A stretch of DNA of 64,000 nt from Streptococcus sp. NPS 308 (lineage in GTDB: Bacteria > Bacillota > Bacilli > Lactobacillales > Streptococcaceae), in contig NZ_AP017652.1 in assembly GCF_002355895.1 (NCBI RefSeq), forward strand, positions 405,001-469,000, written 5' to 3'. Positions 12,246-21,867 of this stretch are shown here, piece after piece (the first letter of the stretch is position 1; each line of letters opens with the position of its first letter). The position numbers were made by a program, and so were the translations under genes. The notes beneath the pieces are model-generated. The model had not been told where the DNA came from. It ran no database searches and worked only from the letters and a program-made list of their open reading frames with translations.

Positions 12246-13424
12246 ATGACACAACATCTTACTGCTGAAGCCCTTCGCAAAGACTTTCTTGCCGTTTTTG
12301 GTCAAGAAGCAGACCAAACTTTCTTTTCACCAGGCCGTATCAATTTGATTGGTGAACACACGGATTACAATGGTGGACATGTTTTCCCAGCAGCTATTTC
12401 CTTGGGAACTTATGGGGCGGCTCGCAAACGTGACGACCAAGTTTTGCGTTTCTACTCAGCCAACTTTGAGGACAAGGGTATTATCGAAGTTCCTCTTGCT
12501 GACCTCAAGTTTGAAAAAGAGCACAACTGGACTAACTATCCAAAAGGTGTCCTTCATTTCTTGCAAGAAGCAGGCCATGTCATTGACAAAGGTTTTGATT
12601 TCTATGTCTTTGGGAATATCCCAAATGGTTCTGGCTTGTCTTCATCAGCATCCTTGGAACTCTTGACAGGAGTCGTGGCAGAGTATCTCTTTGATTTAAA
12701 ACTAGACCGTTTGGATTTGGTCAAAATTGGAAAACAAACAGAAAACAACTTTATCGGAGTCAACTCAGGCATCATGGACCAATTTGCTATTGGTATGGGA
12801 GCAGACCAACGTGCTATTTACCTAGATACCAATACGTTAGAATACGACTTGGTGCCACTTGATTTGAAAGACAATGTTGTTGTCATCATGAACACTAACA
12901 AACGCCGTGAACTGGCGGAGTCTAAATACAATGAACGCCGTGCTGAGTGTGAAAAAGCTGTGGAAGAATTGCAAGCTGCCTTAGATATTCAAACCTTGGG
13001 TGAATTGGACGAGTGGGCATTTGATCAATACAGCTACCTGATTAAAGACGAAAATCGTTTAAAACGTGCTCGTCATGCTGTTCTTGAAAACCAACGTACT
13101 CTTAAAGCTCAAACAGCTCTTCAAGCAGGTGATTTGGAAACATTTGGTCGCTTGATGAATGCGTCACACGTTTCCCTAGAGCATGACTATGAAGTGACTG
13201 GATTGGAATTGGATACTCTTGTTCACACAGCTTGGGCACAAGAAGGAGTTCTCGGTGCTCGTATGACAGGGGCAGGTTTTGGCGGATGTGCCATTGCCTT
13301 GGTGCAAAAAGATGCTGTTGATGCCTTTAAGGAAGCTGTAGGCAAGCACTATGAGGAAATCGTTGGATACGCTCCAAGCTTCTATATCGCTGAAGTTGCA
13401 GGTGGCACTCGCGTCCTTGACTAG
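12246..13424 (+). CDS. galK: Galactokinase
   Basis: Phosphorylates galactose at C1 in the Leloir pathway. The 392-residue GHMP kinase carries the galactokinase signature [16 protein letters not shown] (about residues 28-43), the ATP-binding GHMP motif [10 protein letters not shown], and the C-terminal [13 protein letters not shown] loop. It follows a strong promoter with cre and GalR sites and is 18 nt upstream of galT, with which it forms an operon. Confidence 0.97.
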   Translation: MTQHLTAEALRKDFLAVFGQEADQTFFSPGRINLIGEHTDYNGGHVFPAAISLGTYGAARKRDDQVLRFYSANFEDKGIIEVPLADLKFEKEHNWTNYPKGVLHFLQEAGHVIDKGFDFYVFGNIPNGSGLSSSASLELLTGVVAEYLFDLKLDRLDLVKIGKQTENNFIGVNSGIMDQFAIGMGADQRAIYLDTNTLEYDLVPLDLKDNVVVIMNTNKRRELAESKYNERRAECEKAVEELQAALDIQTLGELDEWAFDQYSYLIKDENRLKRARHAVLENQRTLKAQTALQAGDLETFGRLMNASHVSLEHDYEVTGLELDTLVHTAWAQEGVLGARMTGAGFGGCAIALVQKDAVDAFKEAVGKHYEEIVGYAPSFYIAEVAGGTRVLD

Positions 13425-13442
13425 TTAAAAGGAGGCTCTATA

Positions 13443-14924
13443 GTGACCTTAGTAGATAAATTTGTAACACACGTCATTTCTGAAAGTTCATTTGAGGAAA
13501 TGGATCGCATCTACCTGACTAATCGTGTCTTGGCACTAGTGGGCGATGGTGTTTTGGAAATTGAGACGGATTTGGATAAAGTGATTGATCTCAAGGACCA
13601 GCTGGTCGAGGAAGCCGTTCGATTAGAGACGATTGAGGATAGTCAGACTGCGCGTGAAATCCTTGGTTCTGAATTGATGGACTTGGTGACCCCTTGTCCA
13701 AGTCAGGTCAATCGTGACTTTTGGACAACCTATGCCCACTCTCCTGAGCAAGCGATAGCGGACTTCTACCAACTTAGCCAAAAAAATGACTACATCAAAC
13801 TCAAGGCCATTGCTAAAAATATTGCCTATCGTGTGCCGTCTGATTACGGAGAACTGGAGATCACGATTAATCTCTCTAAGCCTGAAAAGGATCCTAAGGA
13901 GATTGCGGCAGCCAAGTTGGTGCAAGCTAGCAATTATCCTCAGTGTCAACTCTGTCTAGAGAATGAGGGCTACCATGGTCGAGTTAACCATCCAGCCCGT
14001 AGCAACCACCGGATTATCCGTTTTGAAATGGCGGGTCAGGAATGGGGATTCCAGTATTCGCCCTATGCTTACTTTAATGAGCACTGTATTTTCTTAGATG
14101 GTCAGCATCGACCTATGGTCATTAGTCGTCATAGCTTTGAGCGTCTGCTGGCGATCGTAGAGCAGTTTCCAGGCTATTTTGCAGGGTCTAATGCAGACCT
14201 ACCGATAGTGGGGGGGTCTATTCTAACCCATGATCACTATCAGGGAGGACGGCATGTTTTTCCTATGGAATTGGCTCCCTTGCAAAAGGCCTTCCGATTT
14301 GCTGGATTTGAGCAGGTCAAGGCTGGGATTGTCAAGTGGCCAATGTCAGTGCTCCGTTTGAACTCGGATTCTAAAGAGGATTTGATCAACTTGGCGGACA
14401 AGATTTTGCAGGAATGGCGTCAGTATTCAGATCCTGAAGTGCAGATTTTAGCAGAAACAGATGGGACAACGCACCACACTATCACACCGATTGCGCGTAA
14501 GCGAGATGGACAGTTTGAGTTGGATTTGGTCTTGCGGGACAATCAGACATCCCCAGAGCATCCTGATGGCATCTATCATCCCCACAAGGATGTCCAACAT
14601 ATCAAGAAGGAAAATATCGGCTTGATTGAGGTCATGGGCTTGGCTATTCTTCCACCTCGTTTGAAGGCAGAAGTGGAGCAAGTTGCCAGCTACCTCGTGG
14701 GAGAAGGGGTTACAGTTGCCGAATATCATCAGGAATGGGCAGACCAGCTCAAAGCCCAACATCTGGACCTAGCAGATAAAGAAAAAGCCCTTGAAATCGT
14801 TAAGAACTCTGTGGGTGCTATCTTTGCTCGTGTACTTGAGGATGCAGGAGTCTACAAGCAAACGGAACAGGGACAAGCAGCCTTTATGCGCTTTGTAGAA
14901 CAAGTCGGAATTTTACCAGACTAG
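13443..14924 (+). CDS. galT: UDP-glucose-hexose-1-phosphate uridylyltransferase
   Basis: Swaps UMP between UDP-glucose and galactose-1-phosphate. The 493-residue length and sequence are typical of the firmicute GalT class, which is longer than the E. coli type. Conserved HDHYQGG (about 261-267) falls in the active-site region. The start is a GTG at 13443 with AAAGGAGG upstream. The gene is co-transcribed with galK. No galE is in the window. Confidence 0.95.
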   Translation: MTLVDKFVTHVISESSFEEMDRIYLTNRVLALVGDGVLEIETDLDKVIDLKDQLVEEAVRLETIEDSQTAREILGSELMDLVTPCPSQVNRDFWTTYAHSPEQAIADFYQLSQKNDYIKLKAIAKNIAYRVPSDYGELEITINLSKPEKDPKEIAAAKLVQASNYPQCQLCLENEGYHGRVNHPARSNHRIIRFEMAGQEWGFQYSPYAYFNEHCIFLDGQHRPMVISRHSFERLLAIVEQFPGYFAGSNADLPIVGGSILTHDHYQGGRHVFPMELAPLQKAFRFAGFEQVKAGIVKWPMSVLRLNSDSKEDLINLADKILQEWRQYSDPEVQILAETDGTTHHTITPIARKRDGQFELDLVLRDNQTSPEHPDGIYHPHKDVQHIKKENIGLIEVMGLAILPPRLKAEVEQVASYLVGEGVTVAEYHQEWADQLKAQHLDLADKEKALEIVKNSVGAIFARVLEDAGVYKQTEQGQAAFMRFVEQVGILPD

Positions 14925-14993
14925 TGAATAATTCTTGCCTAGTCTTGTAAAAAGTAGTAGTATGATATAGTGTTTAAAATTTAGGAGGAAAAT

Positions 14994-15398
14994 ATGAAAG
15001 ATTTTCATTTTGACGCTATATCAGCTTTTGAAAATTATGAAATTAAAGAGATGAAAGATGGCCACGTTGAGGTGACGACCAAAGTAGTGGACTCGTCGCT
15101 CAACTACTATGGCAATGCCCATGGTGGCTATCTCTTTACCCTCTGTGATCAGATTAGTGGATTGGTACTCATCTCGCTAGGACTAGACGTAGTGACGCTC
15201 CAATCCTCCATCAACTACCTCAAGGCAGGGAAACGCGATGATGTGTTGACCATAAAAGGAGAATGTGTCCATCAAGGCCGTACAACCTGTGTGGTGGATG
15301 TTGCTATCACCAATCAGGAAGGTAGAAATGTCTGCAAAGCAACCTTTACCATGTTTGTCACAGGCCAGCGTTCAGATGAGAGACAGGTGAGGATATAG
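14994..15398 (+). CDS. PaaI-type hotdog-fold thioesterase
   Basis: The 134 residues form a single hotdog domain with the family motif NAHGGYLFTLCDQISG (about 41-56), where the Asn/His-Gly-Gly and Asp positions form the acyl-thioester site. It probably hydrolyses an acyl-CoA, but the substrate is unknown. It has its own AGGAGG site and follows galT by 69 nt. Cotranscription is possible because no terminator is evident after galT. Confidence 0.85.
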   Translation: MKDFHFDAISAFENYEIKEMKDGHVEVTTKVVDSSLNYYGNAHGGYLFTLCDQISGLVLISLGLDVVTLQSSINYLKAGKRDDVLTIKGECVHQGRTTCVVDVAITNQEGRNVCKATFTMFVTGQRSDERQVRI

Positions 15399-15399
15399 A

Positions 15400-15425
15400 A
15401 AAAAAGAGGTCTACACCTCTTTTTT
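15400..15425. terminator. Bidirectional terminator between thioesterase gene and pbuX
   Basis: AGAGGT-CTAC-ACCTCT stem flanked by an A run and a T run. Confidence 0.85.
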
Positions 15426-16686
15426 ATTTCTTTTTCCGATTTAATACGGCATTGAGTACAATGGCGAGTAGGCTGGCTACGACGATTCCATTTGAAAAGA
15501 ACATTTGGAAGGCTGTTGGCATGCTGACAAAGAGATTACTGTTATTTAGACCTACACCAGCGGCGATTGATACAGCTGCGATAAGGAAGTTGTGTTCATT
15601 GTTAGCAAAGTCAACGCGGGCTAGGATTTGCATCCCTTGAAGGGAAACAAAACCAAACATCACCAGCATAGCACCACCAAGGACAGGACTTGGAATGATT
15701 TGGGCAAGGGCACCAAACTTAGGTAGGAGTCCAAGGAGGACTAGGAAACCAGCTGCATAATAGATTGGCAGGCGAGTCTTGATACCTGACAATTTAACCA
15801 AACCAACGTTTTGTGAAAATCCTGTATAAGGGAAGGTGTTAAAAATTCCTCCGAGAAGTACGGCTAAACCTTCTGCACGGTAACCGTTGCGAAGGCGCGT
15901 GCTGTCGATTGGGTCATTGGTGATATCAGACAAGGCTAGGTAAACACCAGTCGATTCAACCATAGACACCGTTGCGATGATACACATCATGACAATAGAT
16001 GAGATTTCAAAGGTTGGCATTCCAAAGTAGAGTGGAGTTGGGACATGGACAAGCGGTGCTGCTGCAACAGGGGAGAAATCAACCAAGCCCATGGCAGCAG
16101 CAATGGCAGTTCCAACAACCAGACCAATCAAAATAGAGATAGACTTGATAAATCCTTTGGTAAAGATGTTGATCAAGAGGATGATTAGAACAGTGATGGC
16201 TGCAAGCAAGAGACTTTGACCAGTTGGCTCTGGAACGTTATTTCCCATATTTCCAATAGCGACAGGAATCAAGGTTAAACCAATCGTGGTAATGACAGAG
16301 CCTGTTACGATAGAAGGGAAAAGATTAGCTACTTTTGAGAAGATGCCTGAAATCAGAACTACATAAATCCCTGAAACGATAAGAGCACCAAACATAGCAC
16401 CGCTACCGTGGCTTTGCCCAATCATAATCAAGGGAGCGACTGACTGGAAGGCCACTCCGAGAACGACTGGTAGTCCAATCCCAAAGTATTTGTTGAGTTG
16501 GAGTTGGAGGAAGGTTGCCACACCACACATGAAGATATCTGTAGAAATCAGATAGGTCAACTGCTCAGCTGAATAGCCAAGAGCTGTCGCAATCATGATA
16601 GGAACTAGGATAGATCCTGAGTACATAGCTAGTAAGTGCTGAAGTCCTAGAACCGCGGCTTGCGAGTGTTTTTCTTGAGTTTGCAT
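15424..16686 (-). CDS. pbuX: Xanthine permease
   Basis: A 420-residue nucleobase:cation symporter-2 protein with about 12-14 membrane segments. Conserved NCS2 features include FQSVAPLI in the middle of TM3 and the motif ESTGVYLALSDI. The start codon overlaps the xpt stop (TAATG), so the two are translationally coupled. The pair imports xanthine and converts it to XMP. Both are under the purine riboswitch upstream of xpt. Confidence 0.94.
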   Translation of the reverse strand: MQTQEKHSQAAVLGLQHLLAMYSGSILVPIMIATALGYSAEQLTYLISTDIFMCGVATFLQLQLNKYFGIGLPVVLGVAFQSVAPLIMIGQSHGSGAMFGALIVSGIYVVLISGIFSKVANLFPSIVTGSVITTIGLTLIPVAIGNMGNNVPEPTGQSLLLAAITVLIILLINIFTKGFIKSISILIGLVVGTAIAAAMGLVDFSPVAAAPLVHVPTPLYFGMPTFEISSIVMMCIIATVSMVESTGVYLALSDITNDPIDSTRLRNGYRAEGLAVLLGGIFNTFPYTGFSQNVGLVKLSGIKTRLPIYYAAGFLVLLGLLPKFGALAQIIPSPVLGGAMLVMFGFVSLQGMQILARVDFANNEHNFLIAAVSIAAGVGLNNSNLFVSMPTAFQMFFSNGIVVASLLAIVLNAVLNRKKK

Positions 16687-17267
16687 TAGAGATCTGCCTC
16701 CTTAAATACGACTTGACCGTTTTCAAAACGTTCCAAACGAGCCAGTGATAGAACTGGGTAGCCTGCTTTTTCAAGTAAATCACGACCATCTTGGAAGGAT
16801 TTTTCGATAACAATACCGATGGCTTCGACTTTAGCTCCGGCCTGTTCGATGATGTGGATCAAGCCTTTGGCAGCTTGTCCATTTGCTAGGAAATCATCGA
16901 TAATCAAGACCTTGTCCTCAGGTGAGAGGAATTTTCCAGCGATGGAAACGGTGCTGGTCACCTGCTTGGTAAAGGAGTAAACCTCAGCAGTTAAGATGCC
17001 TTCGTTCATGGTGATATTTTTAGCTTTCTTTGCGAAAATCATGGGAACGTCTAAGGCTTCAGCTGTAAAAACAGCTGGGGCGATCCCTGAAGCTTCAATC
17101 GTTACAACCTTGGTAATGCCAGCAGATGCGAATTTTTCCGCAAAAACCTTACCAATCTCCCGCATCAAACGATAGTCAACTTGGTGGGTTAAAAAGGAAT
17201 CTACCTTGAGGATGTTGTCACCCAAGATATGCCCATCCTGAAGGATGCGCTCTTCTAATAATTTCAT
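16686..17267 (-). CDS. xpt: Xanthine phosphoribosyltransferase
   Basis: Converts xanthine plus PRPP to XMP for purine salvage. The 193-residue length matches the family. The PRPP-binding motif [13 protein letters not shown] is at about residues 125-137. First gene of the xpt-pbuX operon, with an AGGAGGT ribosome site. It is regulated by the riboswitch at 17403-17469 and terminator at 17334-17366. Confidence 0.95.
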   Translation of the reverse strand: MKLLEERILQDGHILGDNILKVDSFLTHQVDYRLMREIGKVFAEKFASAGITKVVTIEASGIAPAVFTAEALDVPMIFAKKAKNITMNEGILTAEVYSFTKQVTSTVSIAGKFLSPEDKVLIIDDFLANGQAAKGLIHIIEQAGAKVEAIGIVIEKSFQDGRDLLEKAGYPVLSLARLERFENGQVVFKEADL

Positions 17268-17333
17268 AAGACCTCCTAAAGTCTAAACTCTTTTGTGTTT
17301 TTCTATCGCCTTTATCATCTCAAAAAGGGCTAG

Positions 17334-17366
17334 AAAAAAGGACCTACTTAACAGATAAGCAAGCCC
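17334..17366 (-). terminator. Riboswitch-controlled terminator ahead of xpt
   Basis: On the minus strand an 11-bp hairpin (GGGCTTGCTTA / TAAGTAGGTCC, with G-U pairs) is followed by TTTTTT. A second hairpin (GGTATGT / ACATACC, 17375-17394) lies between it and the aptamer and may be part of the switching structure. Confidence 0.85.
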
Positions 17367-17402
17367 TCAAAATAGGTATGTCTAAAAACATACCCTCAAC
17401 AG

Positions 17403-17469
17403 ACTTACTCATTGTTAGGTGTTCCGGCACCTTGTAGAAACGTCGTGCCAATTCACGACATAAACAAGT
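17403..17469 (-). ncRNA. Purine riboswitch aptamer (xpt-pbuX leader)
   Basis: The minus-strand RNA folds as the purine aptamer: P1 ACTTGTTT/GAGTAAGT, P2 GTCGTG/CACGAC, the invariant J2/3 GTTTCTAC, P3 AGGTG/CACCT, and J3/1 containing a C in the specificity region, which suits guanine or xanthine-type ligands rather than adenine. The P2 and P3 loops carry GG and CC that can kiss. It lies 136 nt upstream of xpt and ahead of a strong terminator, so purine binding should switch transcription off. Confidence 0.87.
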
Positions 17470-17480
17470 AAAATGGTACT

Positions 17481-17509
17481 ATTATCAAACACAATAGCGT
17501 TAATGTCAT
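17481..17509 (-). promoter_or_regulatory. xpt-pbuX promoter
   Basis: On the minus strand, ATGACA (17504-17509), 17-nt spacer and GATAAT (17481-17486), ending just ahead of the riboswitch. Confidence 0.75.
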
Positions 17510-17572
17510 TATTTTACACTAAATAGCTTTAGAAATCAAATATTTTGTTAGTATTTTAATGAAAAAAACGAA

Positions 17573-17610
17573 CAAAAAAGAAACCTACAACGAAATACAG
17601 TATTGTAGGG
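17573..17610 (-). terminator. Terminator after the VOC gene
   Basis: On the minus strand, CCTACAA / TTGTAGG hairpin followed by TTTCTTTTTT. It ends the exoA-VOC transcript before the xpt control region. Confidence 0.8.
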
Positions 17611-17620
17611 TTCTATTATT

Positions 17621-18007
17621 CTATTCACTAAATCTTAAAAAATAGCCATCTGGATCCAAGACTGCAAATTCGTGAGGATAGATATAGTGATCCCCAACAC
17701 GAAATGTTCTCTTGGTCAAAGGACGATAAATAGGGTAGTCAGCTTCCAGCAGTTTTTGGTGGAGCTGAGGGACATTCTCGATGCCAAAAGAAATATTGAC
17801 ACCGCGCCCGAAAGGATAGGTTAGTTGGGCTAATTCTTCTGTGCTGCCTTCTTCTAGCATAAGTTGGCAGTCTTCAAGCGAGAGGAAGAGAAATTTCTCC
17901 TCTGGACGCTCGTATTCGACAGAAAATCCCAGCAAGTCGCAGTAGAAGTGGCGTGACTTTTCGAGGTCAGATACTACAAATTCGGGAATGACAGCTTGAT
18001 AGTCCAT
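17621..18007 (-). CDS. VOC superfamily (glyoxalase/bleomycin-resistance fold) protein
   Basis: The 128 residues form a single VOC domain of paired beta-alpha-beta-beta-beta units, starting YQAVIPEFVVSDLEKSRHFYCDLLGF, the typical first unit. The sequence resembles bleomycin-binding-protein-like members more than glyoxalase I. The substrate is unknown. It lies 11 nt downstream of exoA on the same strand and is probably in the same transcript, ended by the hairpin at 17573-17610. Confidence 0.8.
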   Translation of the reverse strand: MDYQAVIPEFVVSDLEKSRHFYCDLLGFSVEYERPEEKFLFLSLEDCQLMLEEGSTEELAQLTYPFGRGVNISFGIENVPQLHQKLLEADYPIYRPLTKRTFRVGDHYIYPHEFAVLDPDGYFLRFSE

Positions 18008-18018
18008 TAGCTTTCTCC

Positions 18019-18846
18019 TTAGAGCTCAATTTCCAATACAATCGGCGTATGGTCTTGACGCGCACCCGAGTCAATCATGTCAGACTTGGTCACCTTGTCA
18101 GCCATGCGGTTGCTAGTGAGCCAGTAGTCGATTCTCCAGCCTGTATTGTTGATTTTAGAAGTCTTGCTGCGTTGCGCCCACCAAGTATAGCGCTCTGGGA
18201 CATCGCCATGAATGTGGCGGAAGGTGTCAGTAAATCCAGTTGCTAAGAGGTTGGTAAACCCAGCACGTTCCTCGTCTGTAAAACCAGGTGAGCGGCGGTT
18301 GCTGGCAGGATTTGCAAGGTCGATTTCCTTGTGAGCTACGTTGTAGTCTCCAGTCGCAAGGACTGGTTTTTCTTTGTCTAGTTGCGCCAAATACTCAGCA
18401 TATTTGACATCCCAGAGTTGGCGTTCTTCCAAGCGTTTGAGCCCGTCGCCAGCGTTTGGAGTGTAAACTTGGGTCACGAAAAATGTATCAAATTCCAAGG
18501 TGATGATACGGCCTTCTAAGTCCATGGTAGAAGGAGCCCCGATTTCTGGGAAGCTAATCGTTGGTGTGAGTTCTTTCTTATAAAGGAACATGGTTCCAGC
18601 GTAGCCTTTGCGGGCAGGCTCTTGAGAGGAACGCCAAGTGTTTTCATAACCTGGGAAGAGTTCTTCTAAAATATCCAAGTGTTTTTTTGTAGGCCCTTTT
18701 GCAGAAAGCTTGGTTTCCTGAATAGCGATAATATCAGCATTTTCGGCTACCAAGGTTTGTAGGACTTCTTGGGACAATTTTGCACGAGCTGAGTCGCTCG
18801 TTAGGGCTGCATTGAGGGAATCAATATTCCATGAGATGAGTTTCAT
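18019..18846 (-). CDS. exoA: Exodeoxyribonuclease III / AP endonuclease
   Basis: A 275-residue Xth-family base-excision repair enzyme. It contains the family signatures ISWNIDSLNAAL at the start, IIAIQETKL (catalytic Glu), QVYTPNAG, ATGDYNVAHKEIDLANP and the C-terminal DHTPIVLEIEL (catalytic Asp/His). The open frame runs 21 codons further upstream, but the ATG at 18846 has AAAGG before it and gives the expected N-terminus MKLISWN. Confidence 0.95.
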   Translation of the reverse strand: MKLISWNIDSLNAALTSDSARAKLSQEVLQTLVAENADIIAIQETKLSAKGPTKKHLDILEELFPGYENTWRSSQEPARKGYAGTMFLYKKELTPTISFPEIGAPSTMDLEGRIITLEFDTFFVTQVYTPNAGDGLKRLEERQLWDVKYAEYLAQLDKEKPVLATGDYNVAHKEIDLANPASNRRSPGFTDEERAGFTNLLATGFTDTFRHIHGDVPERYTWWAQRSKTSKINNTGWRIDYWLTSNRMADKVTKSDMIDSGARQDHTPIVLEIEL

Positions 18847-18917
18847 AAAGTTACCTTTTTCATTCAGATTACAGACTATATTATACCAAAAAAAGGCGCA
18901 TTTCCCCAACGTATGGT

Positions 18918-18946
18918 TTGAAAAATCACCCTCTTTCGTTTATAAT
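18918..18946 (+). promoter_or_regulatory. Promoter of the DUF3290-DUF421 pair
   Basis: TTGAAA (18918-18923), a 17-nt spacer and TATAAT (18941-18946), 34 nt upstream of the start codon. Confidence 0.8.
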
Positions 18947-18979
18947 TAAGAATGATTTTATGAAAGGGAGTGAAAACAC

Positions 18980-19435
18980 ATGAAATTCTATTCTTATGAC
19001 TATGTCCTCAGCCAAATTGGTCAGCAAAATGGCATCATGCTTGGTTTAGGGATTGTCCTATTAGCTGTGACAGGATTTTTAGCTTTCAAGGCTTATCATG
19101 ATAAAAAGGGGACCAAATTTCGTGAGTTGGTCATGATTTCAGCCTTAACCTTATTAGCTCTCCTTTTGGTCAGCATCACGACTTATCAAAACAATCAAGT
19201 TTCTAACAATAAATTTCAAGCTTCACTTCATTTCATCGAGCTTGTTTCCAAAGATTTGGGAGTTGACAAGTCGGAAGTTTATGTCAATACTTCTGCAGAC
19301 ACGGATGGAGCACTCCTCAAGGTGGGAGATCGCTATTATCGTGCCCTAAACGGAAGTGAGCCAGACAAGTATCTCTTAGAGAAAGTCGAATTGTATAAAA
19401 CAGATGCAATTGAACTGGTGGAGGTGAACAAATGA
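18980..19435 (+). CDS. DUF3290 membrane protein
   Basis: The 151-residue protein has two N-terminal membrane segments (about residues 20-36 and 46-65) and a C-terminal extracytoplasmic domain with alternating hydrophobic strands. It matches the DUF3290 type, which is regularly paired with a DUF421 gene in streptococci and lactobacilli. It overlaps that gene by 4 nt (ATGA), so translation is coupled. No molecular function is established. Confidence 0.8.
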   Translation: MKFYSYDYVLSQIGQQNGIMLGLGIVLLAVTGFLAFKAYHDKKGTKFRELVMISALTLLALLLVSITTYQNNQVSNNKFQASLHFIELVSKDLGVDKSEVYVNTSADTDGALLKVGDRYYRALNGSEPDKYLLEKVELYKTDAIELVEVNK

Positions 19436-20067
19436 CACTCAATTATATCGAAATTTTAATCAAACTAGCCTTGGGACTCTTTTCTCTGGTTTTCGTGATT
19501 AATGTGACAGGAAAGGGCAACCTAGCGCCTAACTCAGCAATAGACCAAATTCAGAACTATGTACTTGGGGGGATTATCGGCGGGGTGATTTACAATAGCG
19601 CCATCAGTATCCTTCAGTATGCAGTTATCCTGATTATGTGGACCATTCTGGTCTTGACTCTCAAATGGCTCAACAATAATGTTTACTTTGTGAAACGTTT
19701 GATTGATGGGAAGCCAACCCTGCTCATCAAAAATGGGAAGATTGATCCAGAAGCCTGCCGTTCGGTTGGTTTATCAGCAGCGGATGTAGCTCTTAAGCTT
19801 CGTAGCCAGGGAATTTTCCAAATGAAACAAGTCAAACGCGCTGTGCAGGAGCAAAATGGCCAACTCATCGTAGTCCAAATGGGAGATGAAAATCCCAAGT
19901 ATCCTGTTGTCACAGATGGCGTCGTCCAAGTAGAAATTTTGGAGTCCATTGGTCGGAGCGAAGAATGGCTGCTTGATAACCTCAGCAAACAAGGATATGA
20001 CAATGTGGCCAATATCTTTATCGCTGAGTATGACAAGGGTGTCGTCTCAGTCGTAACCTATGAATAA
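19432..20067 (+). CDS. DUF421 (YetF-type) membrane protein
   Basis: A 211-residue protein with three N-terminal membrane segments and a soluble C-terminal YetF domain of two related halves (RLIDGKPTLLIKNGKID... ALKLRSQGI). The family is linked to stress and spore traits in Bacillus, but its biochemical role is open. It shares an operon with the upstream DUF3290 gene, and a terminator follows immediately. Confidence 0.85.
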   Translation: MTLNYIEILIKLALGLFSLVFVINVTGKGNLAPNSAIDQIQNYVLGGIIGGVIYNSAISILQYAVILIMWTILVLTLKWLNNNVYFVKRLIDGKPTLLIKNGKIDPEACRSVGLSAADVALKLRSQGIFQMKQVKRAVQEQNGQLIVVQMGDENPKYPVVTDGVVQVEILESIGRSEEWLLDNLSKQGYDNVANIFIAEYDKGVVSVVTYE

Positions 20068-20070
20068 GAA

Positions 20071-20096
20071 AAACCTGAGGTCCTTGCCTCAGGTTT
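20071..20096 (+). terminator. Hairpin after the DUF421 gene
   Basis: Perfect 10-bp AAACCTGAGG / CCTCAGGTTT stem with a 6-nt loop. The T tract is weak, so termination may be partial. Confidence 0.65.
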
Positions 20097-20121
20097 CCAT
20101 TTGCAATCAGAAAGGGAGTTT

Positions 20122-21867
20122 ATGTCCATTATTCAAAAACTCTGGTGGTTTTTCAAATTAGAAAAGCGCCGTTATCTAGTCGGAATTGTGGCCCTGGTCT
20201 TGGTTTCCGTCCTTAATCTTATTCCCCCCATGGTTATGGGGCGGGTGATTGACGCCATCACTGGGGGACAATTAAGCCAGCAGAACCTGCTTTTGAACCT
20301 CCTTTATCTGCTTCTTGCAGCTTTGGGTATGTACTATCTACGCTATGTTTGGCGCATGTATATCCTTGGCACCTCCTACCGTCTGGGGCAGATTATGCGA
20401 TCTCGCTTGTTTGAGCATTTCACAAAAATGTCGCCAGCCTTTTATCAGACCTATCGGACGGGGGATCTGATGGCACATGCCACCAATGATATCAACGCCT
20501 TAACCCGTTTAGCAGGTGGTGGTGTTATGTCTGCGGTGGATGCTTCCATCACGGCACTGGTGACTTTGCTGACCATGCTTTTTAGCATCTCATGGCAGAT
20601 GACCTTGGTTGCCATTCTGCCCCTGCCTTTCATGGCTTATGCGACCAGTCGTCTAGGGAGAAAGACCCACAAGGCTTTTGGCGAATCACAGGCTGCTTTC
20701 TCTGAACTCAATAACAAGGTGCAGGAGTCTGTATCAGGTATTAAAGTGACCAAGTCTTTCGGTTATCAGGCGGATGAGCTTGAGTCCTTTCAAGCAGTCA
20801 ATGAATTGACCTTCCAAAAGAATCTCCAAACCATGAAATACGATAGTCTCTTTGACCCCATGGTTCTCTTGTTTGTTGGCTCGTCCTATGTCTTAACTCT
20901 TTTGGTCGGCTCTTTGATGGTTCAGAAAGGGCAAATCACCGTTGGGAATCTGGTTACCTTTATCAGCTACTTAGATATGTTGGTTTGGCCTCTTATGGCC
21001 ATTGGCTTTCTCTTTAATATTACTCAGCGAGGGAAGGTTTCTTACCAACGGATTGAGGATCTTTTGTCTCAGGAATCACCTGTAAAAGACCCTGAGTTTC
21101 CTTTAGATGGTATTGAAAATGGGCGCTTGGAGTATGCCATTGACAGCTTTGCCTTTGAAAATGAGGAGACACTGACGGATATTCACTTTAGTTTAGAAAA
21201 AGGGCAAACTCTGGGCTTGGTTGGACAGACAGGCTCTGGGAAAACGTCCTTGATTAAGCTCCTCTTGCGTGAATACGATGTGGATAAGGGAGCTATTTAT
21301 CTAAACGGTCACGATATTCGGGACTATCGTCTGACAGACCTTCGTGGTCTCATGGGCTATGTCCCTCAGGACCAGTTCCTCTTTGCGACCTCTATCTTAG
21401 ACAATATCCGCTTCGGCAATCCTAATTTGCCCCTTTCAGCGGTCGAGGAAGCGACAAAGCTAGCTCAAGTTTACCAAGATATTGTAGACATGCCTCAGGG
21501 ATTTGATACGCTGATAGGTGAAAAAGGAGTCAGTCTCTCAGGTGGTCAAAAGCAACGTCTGGCAATGAGTCGGGCTATGATTTTAGACCCTGATATTTTG
21601 ATTTTAGATGATTCCTTGTCCGCCGTGGATGCCAAGACGGAGTATGCAATCATCGACAATCTCAAGGAGACGCGGAAGGATAAGACAACCATTATCACAG
21701 CCCATCGCCTCAGTGCAGTTGTACATGCAGATCTGATTTTGGTTCTGCAAAATGGCCAAATCATAGAACGCGGTACACACGAAGACCTGCTAGCTCTAGA
21801 TGGCTGGTATGCCCAAACCTACCAGTCTCAGCAGTTGGAAATGAAAGGAGAAGAAGATGCAGAATAA
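20122..21867 (+). CDS. ABC exporter half-transporter, degenerate-site subunit
   Basis: A 581-residue protein with six membrane segments (type I exporter fold) followed by an ATPase domain with Walker A GQTGSGKTS, signature LSGGQKQR, Walker B ILILDDS and H-loop TAHR. The residue after the Walker B Asp is Asp rather than the catalytic Glu, which marks the degenerate half of heterodimeric exporters such as BmrCD or PatAB. The ATG at 20122 follows AAAGGGAG. The gene overlaps its partner by 11 nt. The substrate is not known; drug or lipid export is plausible. Confidence 0.88.
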   Translation: MSIIQKLWWFFKLEKRRYLVGIVALVLVSVLNLIPPMVMGRVIDAITGGQLSQQNLLLNLLYLLLAALGMYYLRYVWRMYILGTSYRLGQIMRSRLFEHFTKMSPAFYQTYRTGDLMAHATNDINALTRLAGGGVMSAVDASITALVTLLTMLFSISWQMTLVAILPLPFMAYATSRLGRKTHKAFGESQAAFSELNNKVQESVSGIKVTKSFGYQADELESFQAVNELTFQKNLQTMKYDSLFDPMVLLFVGSSYVLTLLVGSLMVQKGQITVGNLVTFISYLDMLVWPLMAIGFLFNITQRGKVSYQRIEDLLSQESPVKDPEFPLDGIENGRLEYAIDSFAFENEETLTDIHFSLEKGQTLGLVGQTGSGKTSLIKLLLREYDVDKGAIYLNGHDIRDYRLTDLRGLMGYVPQDQFLFATSILDNIRFGNPNLPLSAVEEATKLAQVYQDIVDMPQGFDTLIGEKGVSLSGGQKQRLAMSRAMILDPDILILDDSLSAVDAKTEYAIIDNLKETRKDKTTIITAHRLSAVVHADLILVLQNGQIIERGTHEDLLALDGWYAQTYQSQQLEMKGEEDAE

